DNA of 64,000 bases from Chryseobacterium piperi (GTDB taxonomy: Bacteria; Bacteroidota; Bacteroidia; Flavobacteriales; Weeksellaceae), in the NCBI RefSeq assembly GCF_002285635.2, contig NZ_CP023049.2:2976001-3040000 (forward strand), given 5' to 3'. Below are positions 43,424 through 51,609 of this stretch, piece by piece (within the stretch, counting starts at the first letter, position 1; each line of letters begins with the position of its first letter). The position numbers and the translations under genes were made by a program. Below the pieces are notes generated by a model. That model did no database searches. It saw only the letters and a program-made list of their open reading frames with translations, and was not told where the DNA came from.

Positions 43424-44302
43424 TTATTCGATTTTTTTCACACCCTTGAATTGTTCTTTAAATTCTGTAGGAGTTGTTTTTTTAATGGCTTTAAACACCT
43501 TGTTAAAATTAGCTATATTGTTGAAACCTGCTTCAAAAGCTATTTCGGAAATGGTAAGATTTTTTTCCATCAACCACCGGGCAGCATAACTAATGCGGAT
43601 CTCATTCAGGTAGTTCACAAATGTTTTGCCCGTTCTCTTTTTAATGAACCTATTGAAAGTCACACTGCTCATATTGATTAATGAAGCCACATCATCCAGT
43701 GTTATTTTATTCTCAAAATTTTTATGTACGAAATCATGGACAATTTTCATTTTATCATTATCGACAAATGTTTCCAGCTCTATACTATAAGATGATAAAA
43801 GTGTTTTATTTTCAGCAGTGGCCAATTCATTAAGAATTTTCATAATCTCGATGAAAGATTCAAAGCTATTCATCTTAGATAAATTAAGAAACGATTCCTT
43901 CAGTCTTTCAGCAGTCTCCTTTGAGAACATAATTCCTCTTATAGATTCTTTGATCAGATTGTTAATCGGTTTCAGAATATTTTTCTGCATCAGGGACTGG
44001 TTAAAAAAATCCTGATTGAACTGTACTACAATTTCGTATGTCTTTTTGTTCTTACATCTGTAATTTGCCCAACAATGAGGAAGGTTAGGTCCGACCAGTA
44101 CCAATTCTATGTCTCCAATCTCTCCTGTATGATCTCCGACCATACGGCGGTATCCCTTTCCCTTGTAGATAAAGTTAATTTCGATTTCCGGATGATAATG
44201 GTAAGGAAAATCAAATGATGTTTTTATCCTGTCGAATACAAGAAAACTGTCTTCGGGAGATAGTGGAGTTATTTCTCTCAAAATATTTTCTAGACTGTTC
44301 AT
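43424..44302 (-). CDS. AraC-family regulator of the glycan locus
   Basis: A 292-residue regulator with an N-terminal cupin sensor (FPYHYHPEIEINFIYKGKGYRRMVGD) and a C-terminal double helix-turn-helix: KITLDDVASLINMSSVTFNRFIKKRTGKTFVNYLNEIRI and NLTISEIAFEAGFNNIANFNKVFKAIKKTTPTEF. Cytosolic sugar sensing is typical for this layout. It is oriented with and upstream of susC, so control of the glycan locus is the likely role. This differs from hybrid two-component or anti-sigma control common in other PULs. Confidence 0.9.
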   Translation of the reverse strand: MNSLENILREITPLSPEDSFLVFDRIKTSFDFPYHYHPEIEINFIYKGKGYRRMVGDHTGEIGDIELVLVGPNLPHCWANYRCKNKKTYEIVVQFNQDFFNQSLMQKNILKPINNLIKESIRGIMFSKETAERLKESFLNLSKMNSFESFIEIMKILNELATAENKTLLSSYSIELETFVDNDKMKIVHDFVHKNFENKITLDDVASLINMSSVTFNRFIKKRTGKTFVNYLNEIRISYAARWLMEKNLTISEIAFEAGFNNIANFNKVFKAIKKTTPTEFKEQFKGVKKIE

Positions 44303-44456
44303 ATCATTATCTAAAGGAAATTAAAATTATTCAAAAGTAAAAACACAGAAAAAGAATTCTCGGAAATATATAAATTTTTATGCTTACATTCATGATACGA
44401 ACAATTAATACAACGGACATCAAGCTTTTTCGTATCTTTATTGTTAAAGTATTTCA

Positions 44457-45329
44457 ATGCTGCCACAAAATTTTGTTTTTGAAGACCCTTATAAAAAATT
44501 TGGATACACTATTTTTTCTCAGGAAAATGTGGATACTCTTAAAGAACAGAAGTTTCGTTCCGAGATCAAAGTTTTTTTTGTTCCTGCAGGATATGAGCTC
44601 AGCGTGGATTTTAATCACTACAAAACAGAAACTCCCACCTTATTTTTTCTTACAAACCAATATCTGAATGTAACCAAAGGAAATAAAGACGAATCTGTTC
44701 TTCTCTATTATAACAGAGACTTTTATTGCATTCAGATCCATGATAAAGAAGTAGCTTGTGACGGGCTTCTTTTTCACAACATTTTTGAAATTCCAAAAGT
44801 AGACCTCAGCCATGATGAAGCTCTTATCATTAAAGATCTGCTGAAAAATATAAAGAACGAACTTGAATGGAAACAGTCTTCAAACGAAGAAATGATCAGA
44901 ACTTATCTGAAACAGATTATTATTCATTCTACACGAAAGTGGAAAAAACAAAACCTGGAGACAGAAGTAGTTCATATTCCACATAATGAGCTTGATATTT
45001 TCAGAGACTTCAGCAGAAATCTTGAAATACACTTCAGGGAAAAGCATAACGTAGCCGACTATGCAGAGATCCTGCATATCTCACCCAAAACACTCACCCA
45101 CAAATTCAAACATCTGAATCTGGATTCGCCGAACCAACTGATCATTAACAGAATATTGCTGGAAGCTAAAAGACTTCTTTTTTATACGGATAAACCCGTA
45201 AAAGAAATTGCTTATGATCTGGGATACGAAGACCCTGCCTATTTCAATAGATTATTTACCAATAAGGTCGGTAGTACACCGGCAAATTTTAAAAAAAATT
45301 ATGCTTCGGGAAAAAAGTACAATATTTAA
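44457..45329 (+). CDS. AraC-family transcriptional regulator
   Basis: A 290-residue regulator, divergent from the first AraC gene. The N-terminal part is cupin-like (IKVFFVPAGYELSVDFNHY, LFFLTNQYLNV). The C-terminal HTH pair reads KHNVADYAEILHISPKTLTHKFKHL and KPVKEIAYDLGYEDPAYFNRLFTNKVGSTPANFKK. No ligand can be deduced. An OsmC gene follows by 86 bp but has its own promoter, so a functional link is only suggested by proximity. Confidence 0.9.
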   Translation: MLPQNFVFEDPYKKFGYTIFSQENVDTLKEQKFRSEIKVFFVPAGYELSVDFNHYKTETPTLFFLTNQYLNVTKGNKDESVLLYYNRDFYCIQIHDKEVACDGLLFHNIFEIPKVDLSHDEALIIKDLLKNIKNELEWKQSSNEEMIRTYLKQIIIHSTRKWKKQNLETEVVHIPHNELDIFRDFSRNLEIHFREKHNVADYAEILHISPKTLTHKFKHLNLDSPNQLIINRILLEAKRLLFYTDKPVKEIAYDLGYEDPAYFNRLFTNKVGSTPANFKKNYASGKKYNI

Positions 45330-45342
45330 ACCTTTTTATCTA

Positions 45343-45373
45343 TTGAATCCAACCCTTAAACACAATATCTTTG
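45343..45373 (+). promoter_or_regulatory. Predicted promoter of the OsmC gene
   Basis: TTG at 45343-45345, 20 bp, TATCTTTG at 45366-45373. Good match to the Bacteroidota consensus, 42 bp before the ATG. Confidence 0.7.
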
Positions 45374-45415
45374 TCATATCAAAATTAATTTAATACAACT
45401 AAAAAGCAAAACATT

Positions 45416-45832
45416 ATGAGACGTAACGCAACAGCCGTTTGGAACGGCACCATCAAAGAAGGAAACGGACATTTAACAACACAAAGTACAACATTAAACG
45501 AGACTCAGTATTCTTTTAACAGCCGTTTTGCAGATGGCGTAGGAACCAATCCTGAAGAGCTATTAGCTGCAGCCCATGCAGGATGCTTTACCATGAAACT
45601 AAGTGCAGAGCTATCTCAAGCCGGTTTTACTCCTGAGGAATTAAAAACCACTTCTGTCATCACACTGGATCCGAGCATTGGAAAAATTACAAAGTCTGAA
45701 TTGACATTAACGGCAAAAGTTTCTGGGATTTCAGAAGAAGAGTTCCAAAAGTTTGCTAAAATAGCAGAGGAAGGATGCCCGGTAAGCGCTGCTTTCAATT
45801 TTGAAATTACATTGAATGCGACTTTAGCTTAG
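45416..45832 (+). CDS. osmC: OsmC-family hydroperoxide reductase
   Basis: A 138-residue OsmC-type peroxidase that reduces organic hydroperoxides. Landmarks: [44 protein letters not shown] with the first catalytic Cys in HAGCF, and [15 protein letters not shown] with the second Cys in EEGCPVS. Both redox cysteines and the conserved Glu are present. Transcribed alone: own promoter upstream and strong terminator downstream. Confidence 0.93.
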   Translation: MRRNATAVWNGTIKEGNGHLTTQSTTLNETQYSFNSRFADGVGTNPEELLAAAHAGCFTMKLSAELSQAGFTPEELKTTSVITLDPSIGKITKSELTLTAKVSGISEEEFQKFAKIAEEGCPVSAAFNFEITLNATLA

Positions 45833-45858
45833 TATTCAATATTTAAATAAATGAATAT

Positions 45859-45886
45859 AAGTCTGGGTATTTTTTGTCCCAGACTT
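45859..45886 (+). terminator. Intrinsic terminator after osmC
   Basis: Perfect arms AAGTCTGGG and CCCAGACTT around TATTTTTTGT, followed by CATTTTT. Confidence 0.88.
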
Positions 45887-45897
45887 CATTTTTAAAT

Positions 45898-45931
45898 AAA
45901 ATATACCGTTTGGTATATTTTTGTATCTTTG
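45898..45931 (+). promoter_or_regulatory. TetR operator overlapping the tetR promoter
   Basis: Perfect 10-bp inverted repeat AAAATATACC-GTTT-GGTATATTTT (45898-45921) followed at once by the -7 box TATCTTTG (45924-45931), 14 bp before the ATG. Its position blocks the -33/-7 spacer, as expected for autorepression by the encoded TetR protein. Confidence 0.8.
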
Positions 45932-45945
45932 CTTATAAGTTCATC

Positions 45946-46554
45946 ATGATGTCAAAAGCTGAAAAAACGAAAAAGTTCATTATTGAGACAACAGCTCCTT
46001 TATTTAATAAGAAAGGCTATCTCTCAACGACGCTTTCAGATATAACGGAGGCTACGGGATTAACGAAAGGCAGTATTTATGGTAATTTCGAAAGCAGAGA
46101 TGAAGTGGCCCTTAAAGCATATCAATACAATTCGACTTTGCTAAGTACGAATATGTCTCATACTTTAGGAGAGGAATTTCCTGCTGCTATAGATAAATTA
46201 AAAGCTTTTGTCAATTTTTACCGTACAAGCTGGAAAGCTGTTTTTCTTAACGGAGGCTGTCCTCTGATGAATGCTGCTACAGAAGCAGATGATACTTTTC
46301 CTGAACTCAAAAAACAGGTAAATCTCTCTTTTGAAGGATGGATAAAAAAAATTTCAACAGTAATCACCGAAGGCCAACAAAATGGGGAATTGAATAAGAA
46401 TGTAAATGCTGAAGACATCGCATCCTTGTTTATCATGCTTACGGAAGGAGGTATTTTACTGTCTAAAACAACCGGTGACGAATCTTATTTAAATCTTGCT
46501 TTAGACCGGGTACTGCTTATTATAAACCAGGAACTTAACATCATTCCATCATAA
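45946..46554 (+). CDS. TetR/AcrR-family repressor
   Basis: About 202 residues starting at MMSKAEKTKKFIIETT (a second Met follows directly). A longer frame back to 45874 would cross the operator and is rejected. HTH: APLFNKKGYLSTTLSDITEATGLTKGSIYGNFESRDEVALKAY. The C-terminal ligand domain includes AVFLNGGCPLMNAATEADDTFPEL, seen in YdeS/LmrA-like members. It precedes thiolase by 10 bp, so it is the first gene of an autoregulated operon, probably answering to an acyl-CoA or lipophilic compound. Confidence 0.92.
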   Translation: MMSKAEKTKKFIIETTAPLFNKKGYLSTTLSDITEATGLTKGSIYGNFESRDEVALKAYQYNSTLLSTNMSHTLGEEFPAAIDKLKAFVNFYRTSWKAVFLNGGCPLMNAATEADDTFPELKKQVNLSFEGWIKKISTVITEGQQNGELNKNVNAEDIASLFIMLTEGGILLSKTTGDESYLNLALDRVLLIINQELNIIPS

Positions 46555-46564
46555 ATTTTACCTT

Positions 46565-47833
46565 ATGGAAACAAAAAAAGTGGCTATCGTAGGATACAAC
46601 AGAATTCCTTTTGCCAGAATGAATACCGCCTATGCAGATGCAGGAAATCAGGATTTATTGCTTTCTGCATTAAACGGATTAATAGACCGTTATCATTTAA
46701 AAGGAAAACTCCTGGGTGAAGTAGCAGGCGGAGCGGTTATCAAACATATTTCTGAAAGCAACCTCATCAGAGAGACTGTCATGAATACTTCGCTGGATCA
46801 GGCAACACCTGCCTGCGACCTTCAGCAAGCCTGCGATACAGGAATCGAAGCAGCGATCTATATCGGAAATAAAATTGCCCTGGGACAGATCGAAAGTGGA
46901 ATTGCCTGCGGTGTTGAAGCCATGAGCAATATTCCTTTCGAGTCATCTGCAAGATTGCGAAAAGCACTGCTTAAAGCCAATAATGAAAAATCCGCGTTTG
47001 GAAAATTAAAACAGCTTTTAACTCCCTCACTTAAAGACTGGATGCCTATTCCTTATAAAGGACAAGAACCTAAAACAGGGTTGGTAATGGGTGAGCACAC
47101 AGAGATCACTGCAAAGTATTATCAGATCTCCCGTGAAGACCAGGATGAGCTAGCCTTTAAAAGCCACCAAAATATGGCAAAAGCTTATGACGAAGGATTT
47201 TTCAATGATATGATCACCCCTGCTTTTGGACTTGATAAAGATAATAACTTACGCCGTGACACAAGTCTGGAGAAATTATCCCAGCTGAAACCGGCTTTTG
47301 ATAAACAAAACGGAACGCTGACAGCAGGAAATTCCACACCTTTTACAGATGGAGCTGCAGCTATTTTACTGGCCAGTGAAGAATGGGCAAAAGCTAACAA
47401 CCTTCCCGTTTTAGCCTATATCACATTTTCCGAATTAGCTGGAATAGAGTATGTTGAAAACAAACAAAATCTACTTTTAGCCCCCGCCTTTGCAGCGGAA
47501 AGAATGCTGAAAAAAGCAGAAATGAACCTGGAAGATTTTGATTATTATGAAATCCATGAAGCATTTGCTGCTCAGGTTCTGGCAACCCTTAAAATTTGGG
47601 AAAATGATGATCTTGCTAAAAAATTCGGCCTTGAAAAAGCATTAGGAAAAATAGACCGAAGCAAACTTAATGTCAAAGGGGGCAGCCTCGCTGCTGCTCA
47701 TCCATTTGCAGCAACAGGTGGTAGAATTATTGCAACACTTGCTAAGTTACTTCATGAAAAAGGAAGCGGGAAAGGATTTATATCCATTTGTGCAGCAAGA
47801 GGTCAGGGAATCACTATGATTTTAGAAAAATAA
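46565..47833 (+). CDS. Acetyl-CoA acyltransferase (thiolase)
   Basis: A 422-residue thiolase, closest in style to the FadI/long-chain type. Acyl-accepting Cys90 in CDLQQACDTGIEAAI; HEAFAAQV with catalytic His; GGSLAAAHPFAATGGR; final Cys in ISICAARGQG. The usual CGSG around the nucleophile is CDTG. Works in degradative cleavage of 3-ketoacyl-CoA or in the reverse condensation. Neighbouring thioesterase and ketoacyl synthase make a biosynthetic role possible. No hydratase/dehydrogenase partner is present. Confidence 0.92.
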   Translation: METKKVAIVGYNRIPFARMNTAYADAGNQDLLLSALNGLIDRYHLKGKLLGEVAGGAVIKHISESNLIRETVMNTSLDQATPACDLQQACDTGIEAAIYIGNKIALGQIESGIACGVEAMSNIPFESSARLRKALLKANNEKSAFGKLKQLLTPSLKDWMPIPYKGQEPKTGLVMGEHTEITAKYYQISREDQDELAFKSHQNMAKAYDEGFFNDMITPAFGLDKDNNLRRDTSLEKLSQLKPAFDKQNGTLTAGNSTPFTDGAAAILLASEEWAKANNLPVLAYITFSELAGIEYVENKQNLLLAPAFAAERMLKKAEMNLEDFDYYEIHEAFAAQVLATLKIWENDDLAKKFGLEKALGKIDRSKLNVKGGSLAAAHPFAATGGRIIATLAKLLHEKGSGKGFISICAARGQGITMILEK

Positions 47834-47844
47834 GATTTAAAGAT

Positions 47845-48270
47845 ATGGATCGTTTAGAACAGTTACGACAATTCATCGGTAAAGAATTTGATCAGTCTCC
47901 ATCTCCATTTATGAAATGGCTCAACCCTATCGTTATTTCCGTAGAAGAGGGACAACTGGAGTTTCAATATACAGTAAGGCCTGAGTGGCTTAATCCTATT
48001 GGGAATCTTCATGGTGGAGTAACCGTAGCAATCGTTGACGATATTATCGGAGCTACTATGTTTTCATTAAATGAAAATTCTTTTATAACAACGATAAATA
48101 ATGTGATCGATTATTTCTCAACTGCAAAAGAAAGTGATAATATTGTAGCCGAAACTAAAATCATTAAGAGAGGAAGGCAATTTGTAAATGCCCAATGCGA
48201 AATATGGAACGCAGACAAAACAAGATTGATTGCCAGGGGGACCTCTAATTTATTTAAAATTAATAACTAA
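47845..48270 (+). CDS. PaaI-type hotdog thioesterase
   Basis: A 141-residue single-hotdog protein that hydrolyses acyl-CoA thioesters. Start at MDRLEQLRQFIGKEF (47845), 11 bp after the thiolase stop; an alternative upstream start overlaps thiolase. Family motif: WLNPIGNLHGGVTVAIVDDIIGATMFS (HGG and the catalytic Asp region), then TTINNVIDYFSTAKESDNIVAE. Operon with thiolase and ketoacyl synthase. Confidence 0.9.
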   Translation: MDRLEQLRQFIGKEFDQSPSPFMKWLNPIVISVEEGQLEFQYTVRPEWLNPIGNLHGGVTVAIVDDIIGATMFSLNENSFITTINNVIDYFSTAKESDNIVAETKIIKRGRQFVNAQCEIWNADKTRLIARGTSNLFKINN

Positions 48271-48272
48271 AT

Positions 48273-49517
48273 ATGAAAAGAGTTGTCATTACAGGACTAG
48301 GTGCAGTAACACCTTTGGGAAACAATGTCGAAGAATTTTGGCAAAATAGTATTAACGGCGTTAGTGGAGCCGCATTAATCAAGCATTTCGATGCAGAAAA
48401 ATTTAAAGTGCATTTTGCATGTGAGGTAAAGAATTTTGAGCCTAAAACCCATTTGACTCATAATGAGATAAAAAGAAGTGACCTATTCACGCAATACGCA
48501 CTTTATGCTTCAGCGGAAGCAATCCAGGATTCAGGCCTTGAGCTTGAAAATATGGACCCTTTTGATACAGGTGTAATATGGGGAACAGGACAAGGAGGAA
48601 TGCTTACTTTTGAAAATGAAGTAGCAGAATATTATGGTAGCGATGGAACGCCACGTTTCAACCCATTCTTCGTTCCTAAATTTATTGCCAATATGGCTTC
48701 GGGAATGATCTCCATGAAATATGGACTTCAAGGAGTTAACTATACAACCGTTTCTGCATGTGCTACCGGAAATACAGCACTAATGGATGCTTTTAATTAT
48801 ATCCGTTTGGGCAAAGCAAAAGTAATTATCAGCGGTGGCTCTGAAGCAGGAATTACCCCCGCATCAGTAGGCGGATTCTCGGGTATGAAAGCAATGTCTA
48901 CCAGAAATGATGATTTTGCGACTGCCAGCCGTCCTTATGATATAGATCGCGATGGCTTTGTCATTGGGGAAGGTGCGGGAGCACTTATTCTTGAGGAATA
49001 TGAGCATGCCAAAAGCAGAGGAGCAACTATTTATGCTGAATTGGTAGGGGCAGCAATGACTGCAGATGCTTATCACATGACGGCGCCGCATCCGGAAGGA
49101 GCAGGAGCTATTAAGGCAATGAGATTAGCTCTTAAAGAAGCTGGAGTTAATGCTGAAGATATCGATTATATTAACCCACATGCTACCTCAACTCCTTTAG
49201 GCGATTTAATTGAATTAAAAGCAATCAGCAGTATTTTCAAGGGAAGTAAAAAGCTTGATATCAGTGGAACTAAGTCTATGACCGGGCATTTATTAGGTGC
49301 GGCAGGGGCAGCGGAAGCAATACTTTCGATAAAAGCTATTCAAAATGGTATTATCCCGCCAACTATCAATATGCACACCATTGATCCGAATATTCCAACC
49401 GATGTGAATATCGTCTTCAATGAAGCTAAAGAAAAAGATATTACTTACGCATTGAGTAATGCGTTTGGATTTGGAGGGCACAATGCTACCGTAGTCTTTA
49501 AGAAATTCAATCATTAA
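48273..49517 (+). CDS. Beta-ketoacyl-ACP synthase II (FabF-type)
   Basis: Condenses malonyl-ACP with acyl chains. 414 residues with the full triad: Cys163 in TTVSACATGNTAL, His in NPHATSTPLGD and His in TKSMTGHLLGAAGAAE; also GFVIGEGAGALILEEYEHA. It begins 2 bp after the thioesterase stop. There is no acyl carrier protein gene beside it, as the housekeeping fabF would normally have, so this is probably a specialised second copy under TetR control. Confidence 0.92.
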   Translation: MKRVVITGLGAVTPLGNNVEEFWQNSINGVSGAALIKHFDAEKFKVHFACEVKNFEPKTHLTHNEIKRSDLFTQYALYASAEAIQDSGLELENMDPFDTGVIWGTGQGGMLTFENEVAEYYGSDGTPRFNPFFVPKFIANMASGMISMKYGLQGVNYTTVSACATGNTALMDAFNYIRLGKAKVIISGGSEAGITPASVGGFSGMKAMSTRNDDFATASRPYDIDRDGFVIGEGAGALILEEYEHAKSRGATIYAELVGAAMTADAYHMTAPHPEGAGAIKAMRLALKEAGVNAEDIDYINPHATSTPLGDLIELKAISSIFKGSKKLDISGTKSMTGHLLGAAGAAEAILSIKAIQNGIIPPTINMHTIDPNIPTDVNIVFNEAKEKDITYALSNAFGFGGHNATVVFKKFNH

Positions 49518-49543
49518 TCCGTCTCGCGGATCTCAAATACAAT

Positions 49544-49570
49544 AAAAGCAGTCAAAATTGACTGCTTTTT
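49544..49570 (+). terminator. Terminator of the TetR-thiolase-KAS operon
   Basis: Perfect 12-bp arms AAAAGCAGTCAA and TTGACTGCTTTT with a two-base centre, T-run after. Works between convergent genes. Confidence 0.88.
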
Positions 49571-49574
49571 AATT

Positions 49575-49955
49575 TTATTCAGATTCCGGAATAAAAAAAT
49601 CATCCGCACCCTCAGCAATTGGAATATAAAGCCGCTCCCATTTGTCTCCTTCCATGATATCCCAACTATGCCCAACACCATCAGTATCCTCTGCTATTAA
49701 AATTATTCCCGGTTTAATCAGAAATGTAGAACCATCACTAACTTTGAATAAAATATTTCCTTTTAATGTCACCACATATTGTCTCCTCGGAGCCGGGTGT
49801 ACATTCTTTTCCCAATCTTCTGTTATGATACTGATCCAGAAGCTTGTGGTATTCATAGGCGTCAAAGTGGGAATTTTCCCTTGCTGGAAACAACTTCCCC
49901 CATCGGCTGTACTCATCAACCTGAATGCAGGAATAAACTCACTTTTAACATCCAT
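49575..49955 (-). CDS. Cupin-domain protein
   Basis: A 126-residue small beta-barrel protein of cupin type. The N-terminal MDVKSEFIPAFRLMSTADGGSCFQQG leads to strands with PAPRRQYVVTLKGNILFKVSDGS and PGIILIAEDTDGVGHSWDI. The HxH metal motif of typical cupins is weak, and metal binding is uncertain. Not exported. Monocistronic, converging on the previous terminator. Function unknown. Confidence 0.78.
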   Translation of the reverse strand: MDVKSEFIPAFRLMSTADGGSCFQQGKIPTLTPMNTTSFWISIITEDWEKNVHPAPRRQYVVTLKGNILFKVSDGSTFLIKPGIILIAEDTDGVGHSWDIMEGDKWERLYIPIAEGADDFFIPESE

Positions 49956-50024
49956 AATATTATTTTATAAGAAATGATACAGCTCTTTCAAAACAGCATC
50001 ATTTGCTCTTTTTATTATTCTAAA

Positions 50025-50783
50025 TTAAGACCTTAACCATTCTGAAGAAGAAAGGTAGTTCTGGTCAGGATAATAAATAAAAAGACAATTTCTTCCTTTA
50101 ATCGTATTGATAATAGGCATCGTAAGGTCCTTCGGAATAGCCGGACAACCCCAGCTTCTTCCAATCCTTTTATGCATTGAAGCAAATGATTCACTTACAT
50201 AATTTGCCCCATGCATGACAATGGCTCTTTTATATGCAGCATCATTAAATCCTTTATCCATTCCCAAAAGTCTCAAAGAATATCCGTTATCCCCATTATA
50301 GGTAGCATCTGTAATATAGAATCCCATGCTGCTTTGAAGAGAACTTTCGGTATTTGAAAAGTTGGTTGCAAATTCCTCCCCTGTATTTTTCCCGTGGGCA
50401 ACCAATGAATTGAATAGTACTTTTTTCTCTTCCGTATCAATTACCCAAAGCCTTTTCATATTGGAAGACATAGAAAAATCGCAGATAGTCAATAAGTGCG
50501 AATCCTGATTCAGCAATCCTGCCTTTTTCAAATTTTCAAATCCTGTTAAAGCTCTGTAGAACACTTCCTGATTGAGTTCATGTCCCGGTTCAAATGTAAT
50601 TGATTTATATAATTCTTCTGATGAAGATCCTGTATTGGACGCCTTCCCAGATTTCGTGTCAGCTAATCTTTCAATTTTTTTTGTGCTTATGGTTTCACTT
50701 TTTAAATTCCCTTTTTCAGGAGAAAGATAAAACGAAGTGGTGACCATATATGCAAAGCCTAACAGGCTATATAATCCTTTCAT
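50025..50783 (-). CDS. Murein L,D-transpeptidase catalytic-domain protein
   Basis: A 252-residue protein with an N-terminal hydrophobic export segment. It matches the YkuD-like family (YkuD_2) that forms 3-3 peptide cross-links or anchors proteins to peptidoglycan. Landmarks: LLTICDFSMSSNMKRLWVIDTEEKKVLFNSLVAHGKNTG, MGFYITDATYNG, and the active-site stretch MHGANYVSESFASMHKRIGRSWGCPAIP with catalytic Cys. Acts in the periplasm. Single gene. Confidence 0.9.
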   Translation of the reverse strand: MKGLYSLLGFAYMVTTSFYLSPEKGNLKSETISTKKIERLADTKSGKASNTGSSSEELYKSITFEPGHELNQEVFYRALTGFENLKKAGLLNQDSHLLTICDFSMSSNMKRLWVIDTEEKKVLFNSLVAHGKNTGEEFATNFSNTESSLQSSMGFYITDATYNGDNGYSLRLLGMDKGFNDAAYKRAIVMHGANYVSESFASMHKRIGRSWGCPAIPKDLTMPIINTIKGRNCLFIYYPDQNYLSSSEWLRS

Positions 50784-50910
50784 TCAATACTATGTAAATA
50801 TAAATTAGTGGGGCAAAATTATAAAAACATAATTACCAGCAGGTTATAAATCCACAAAGTTTAACTGAATTTAAGAAACTTTAACTTCCTGATTTCGTGA
50901 ATTAAAGCAT

Positions 50911-51438
50911 CTATTTTTGTGAATCCGGGACGAATTCCAAGCTCACAGAATTCATGCAATACCTCAGCCCTGTCGGCTTCGGTCCATCATCAAAAATATG
51001 CCCCAGATGGGAATCACATCTCTTGCAAAGTACCTCTACTCTTTCCATTCCATAACTGGAATCTTTTTTATAATACACCCCTTCTTTATCGGCTTCAAAA
51101 AAGCTCGCCCAACCACAGCTGCTTGCAAACTTTGAGGTAGAACGGAACAAATGATGACCACATACGGCACAATAATAGTCTCCTATTTCATCAAATTCAT
51201 TGTATTTTCCTGTAAAAGCTCTTTCTGTAGCTGCTTCTCTTGCTACTGCATACAGATCGGGAGCCAGAATTTTTTTCCATTCTTCATTGGAAACATTCAG
51301 TTTTGTAGTATCAGTTCTAGAATAGTATGGATTGTTTTTTGCTTCTTTATTTTCCATAGGACTGGTTTTAATAGGTTGATGGTTCTGCGAACATGCCTGC
51401 AGAAAGATTAATATAATCGTTGAAACTAAAAATCTCAT
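50911..51438 (-). CDS. msrB: Lipoprotein peptide-methionine (R)-S-oxide reductase
   Basis: Repairs oxidised methionine (R form). 175 residues with lipoprotein signal LIFLQAC (Cys about 16), so it acts in the envelope. MsrB features: SNEEWKKILAPDLYAVAREAATERAFTGKY, zinc pairs CAVC and CKRC, FASSCGWASFFEAD, HLGHIFDDGPKPTGLRYCMNS with catalytic Cys (about 161). The lipid anchor is the notable point; many MsrB are cytoplasmic. Confidence 0.95.
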   Translation of the reverse strand: MRFLVSTIILIFLQACSQNHQPIKTSPMENKEAKNNPYYSRTDTTKLNVSNEEWKKILAPDLYAVAREAATERAFTGKYNEFDEIGDYYCAVCGHHLFRSTSKFASSCGWASFFEADKEGVYYKKDSSYGMERVEVLCKRCDSHLGHIFDDGPKPTGLRYCMNSVSLEFVPDSQK

Positions 51439-51609
51439 CGTAAATCTTATTTATTTAACCATATAAGTTGAAAATTAAAGCTTAGGTGTCCTTATAATAA
51501 CAAAACAAGTAACTTAATTAACATTAACTTAAGTGTTAAATCCTTCAGGCTTAAACGCTTTTATTTAAAGTTAAACGGTTTCATAACCAAATTTACTAAA
51601 TTTGATCAT

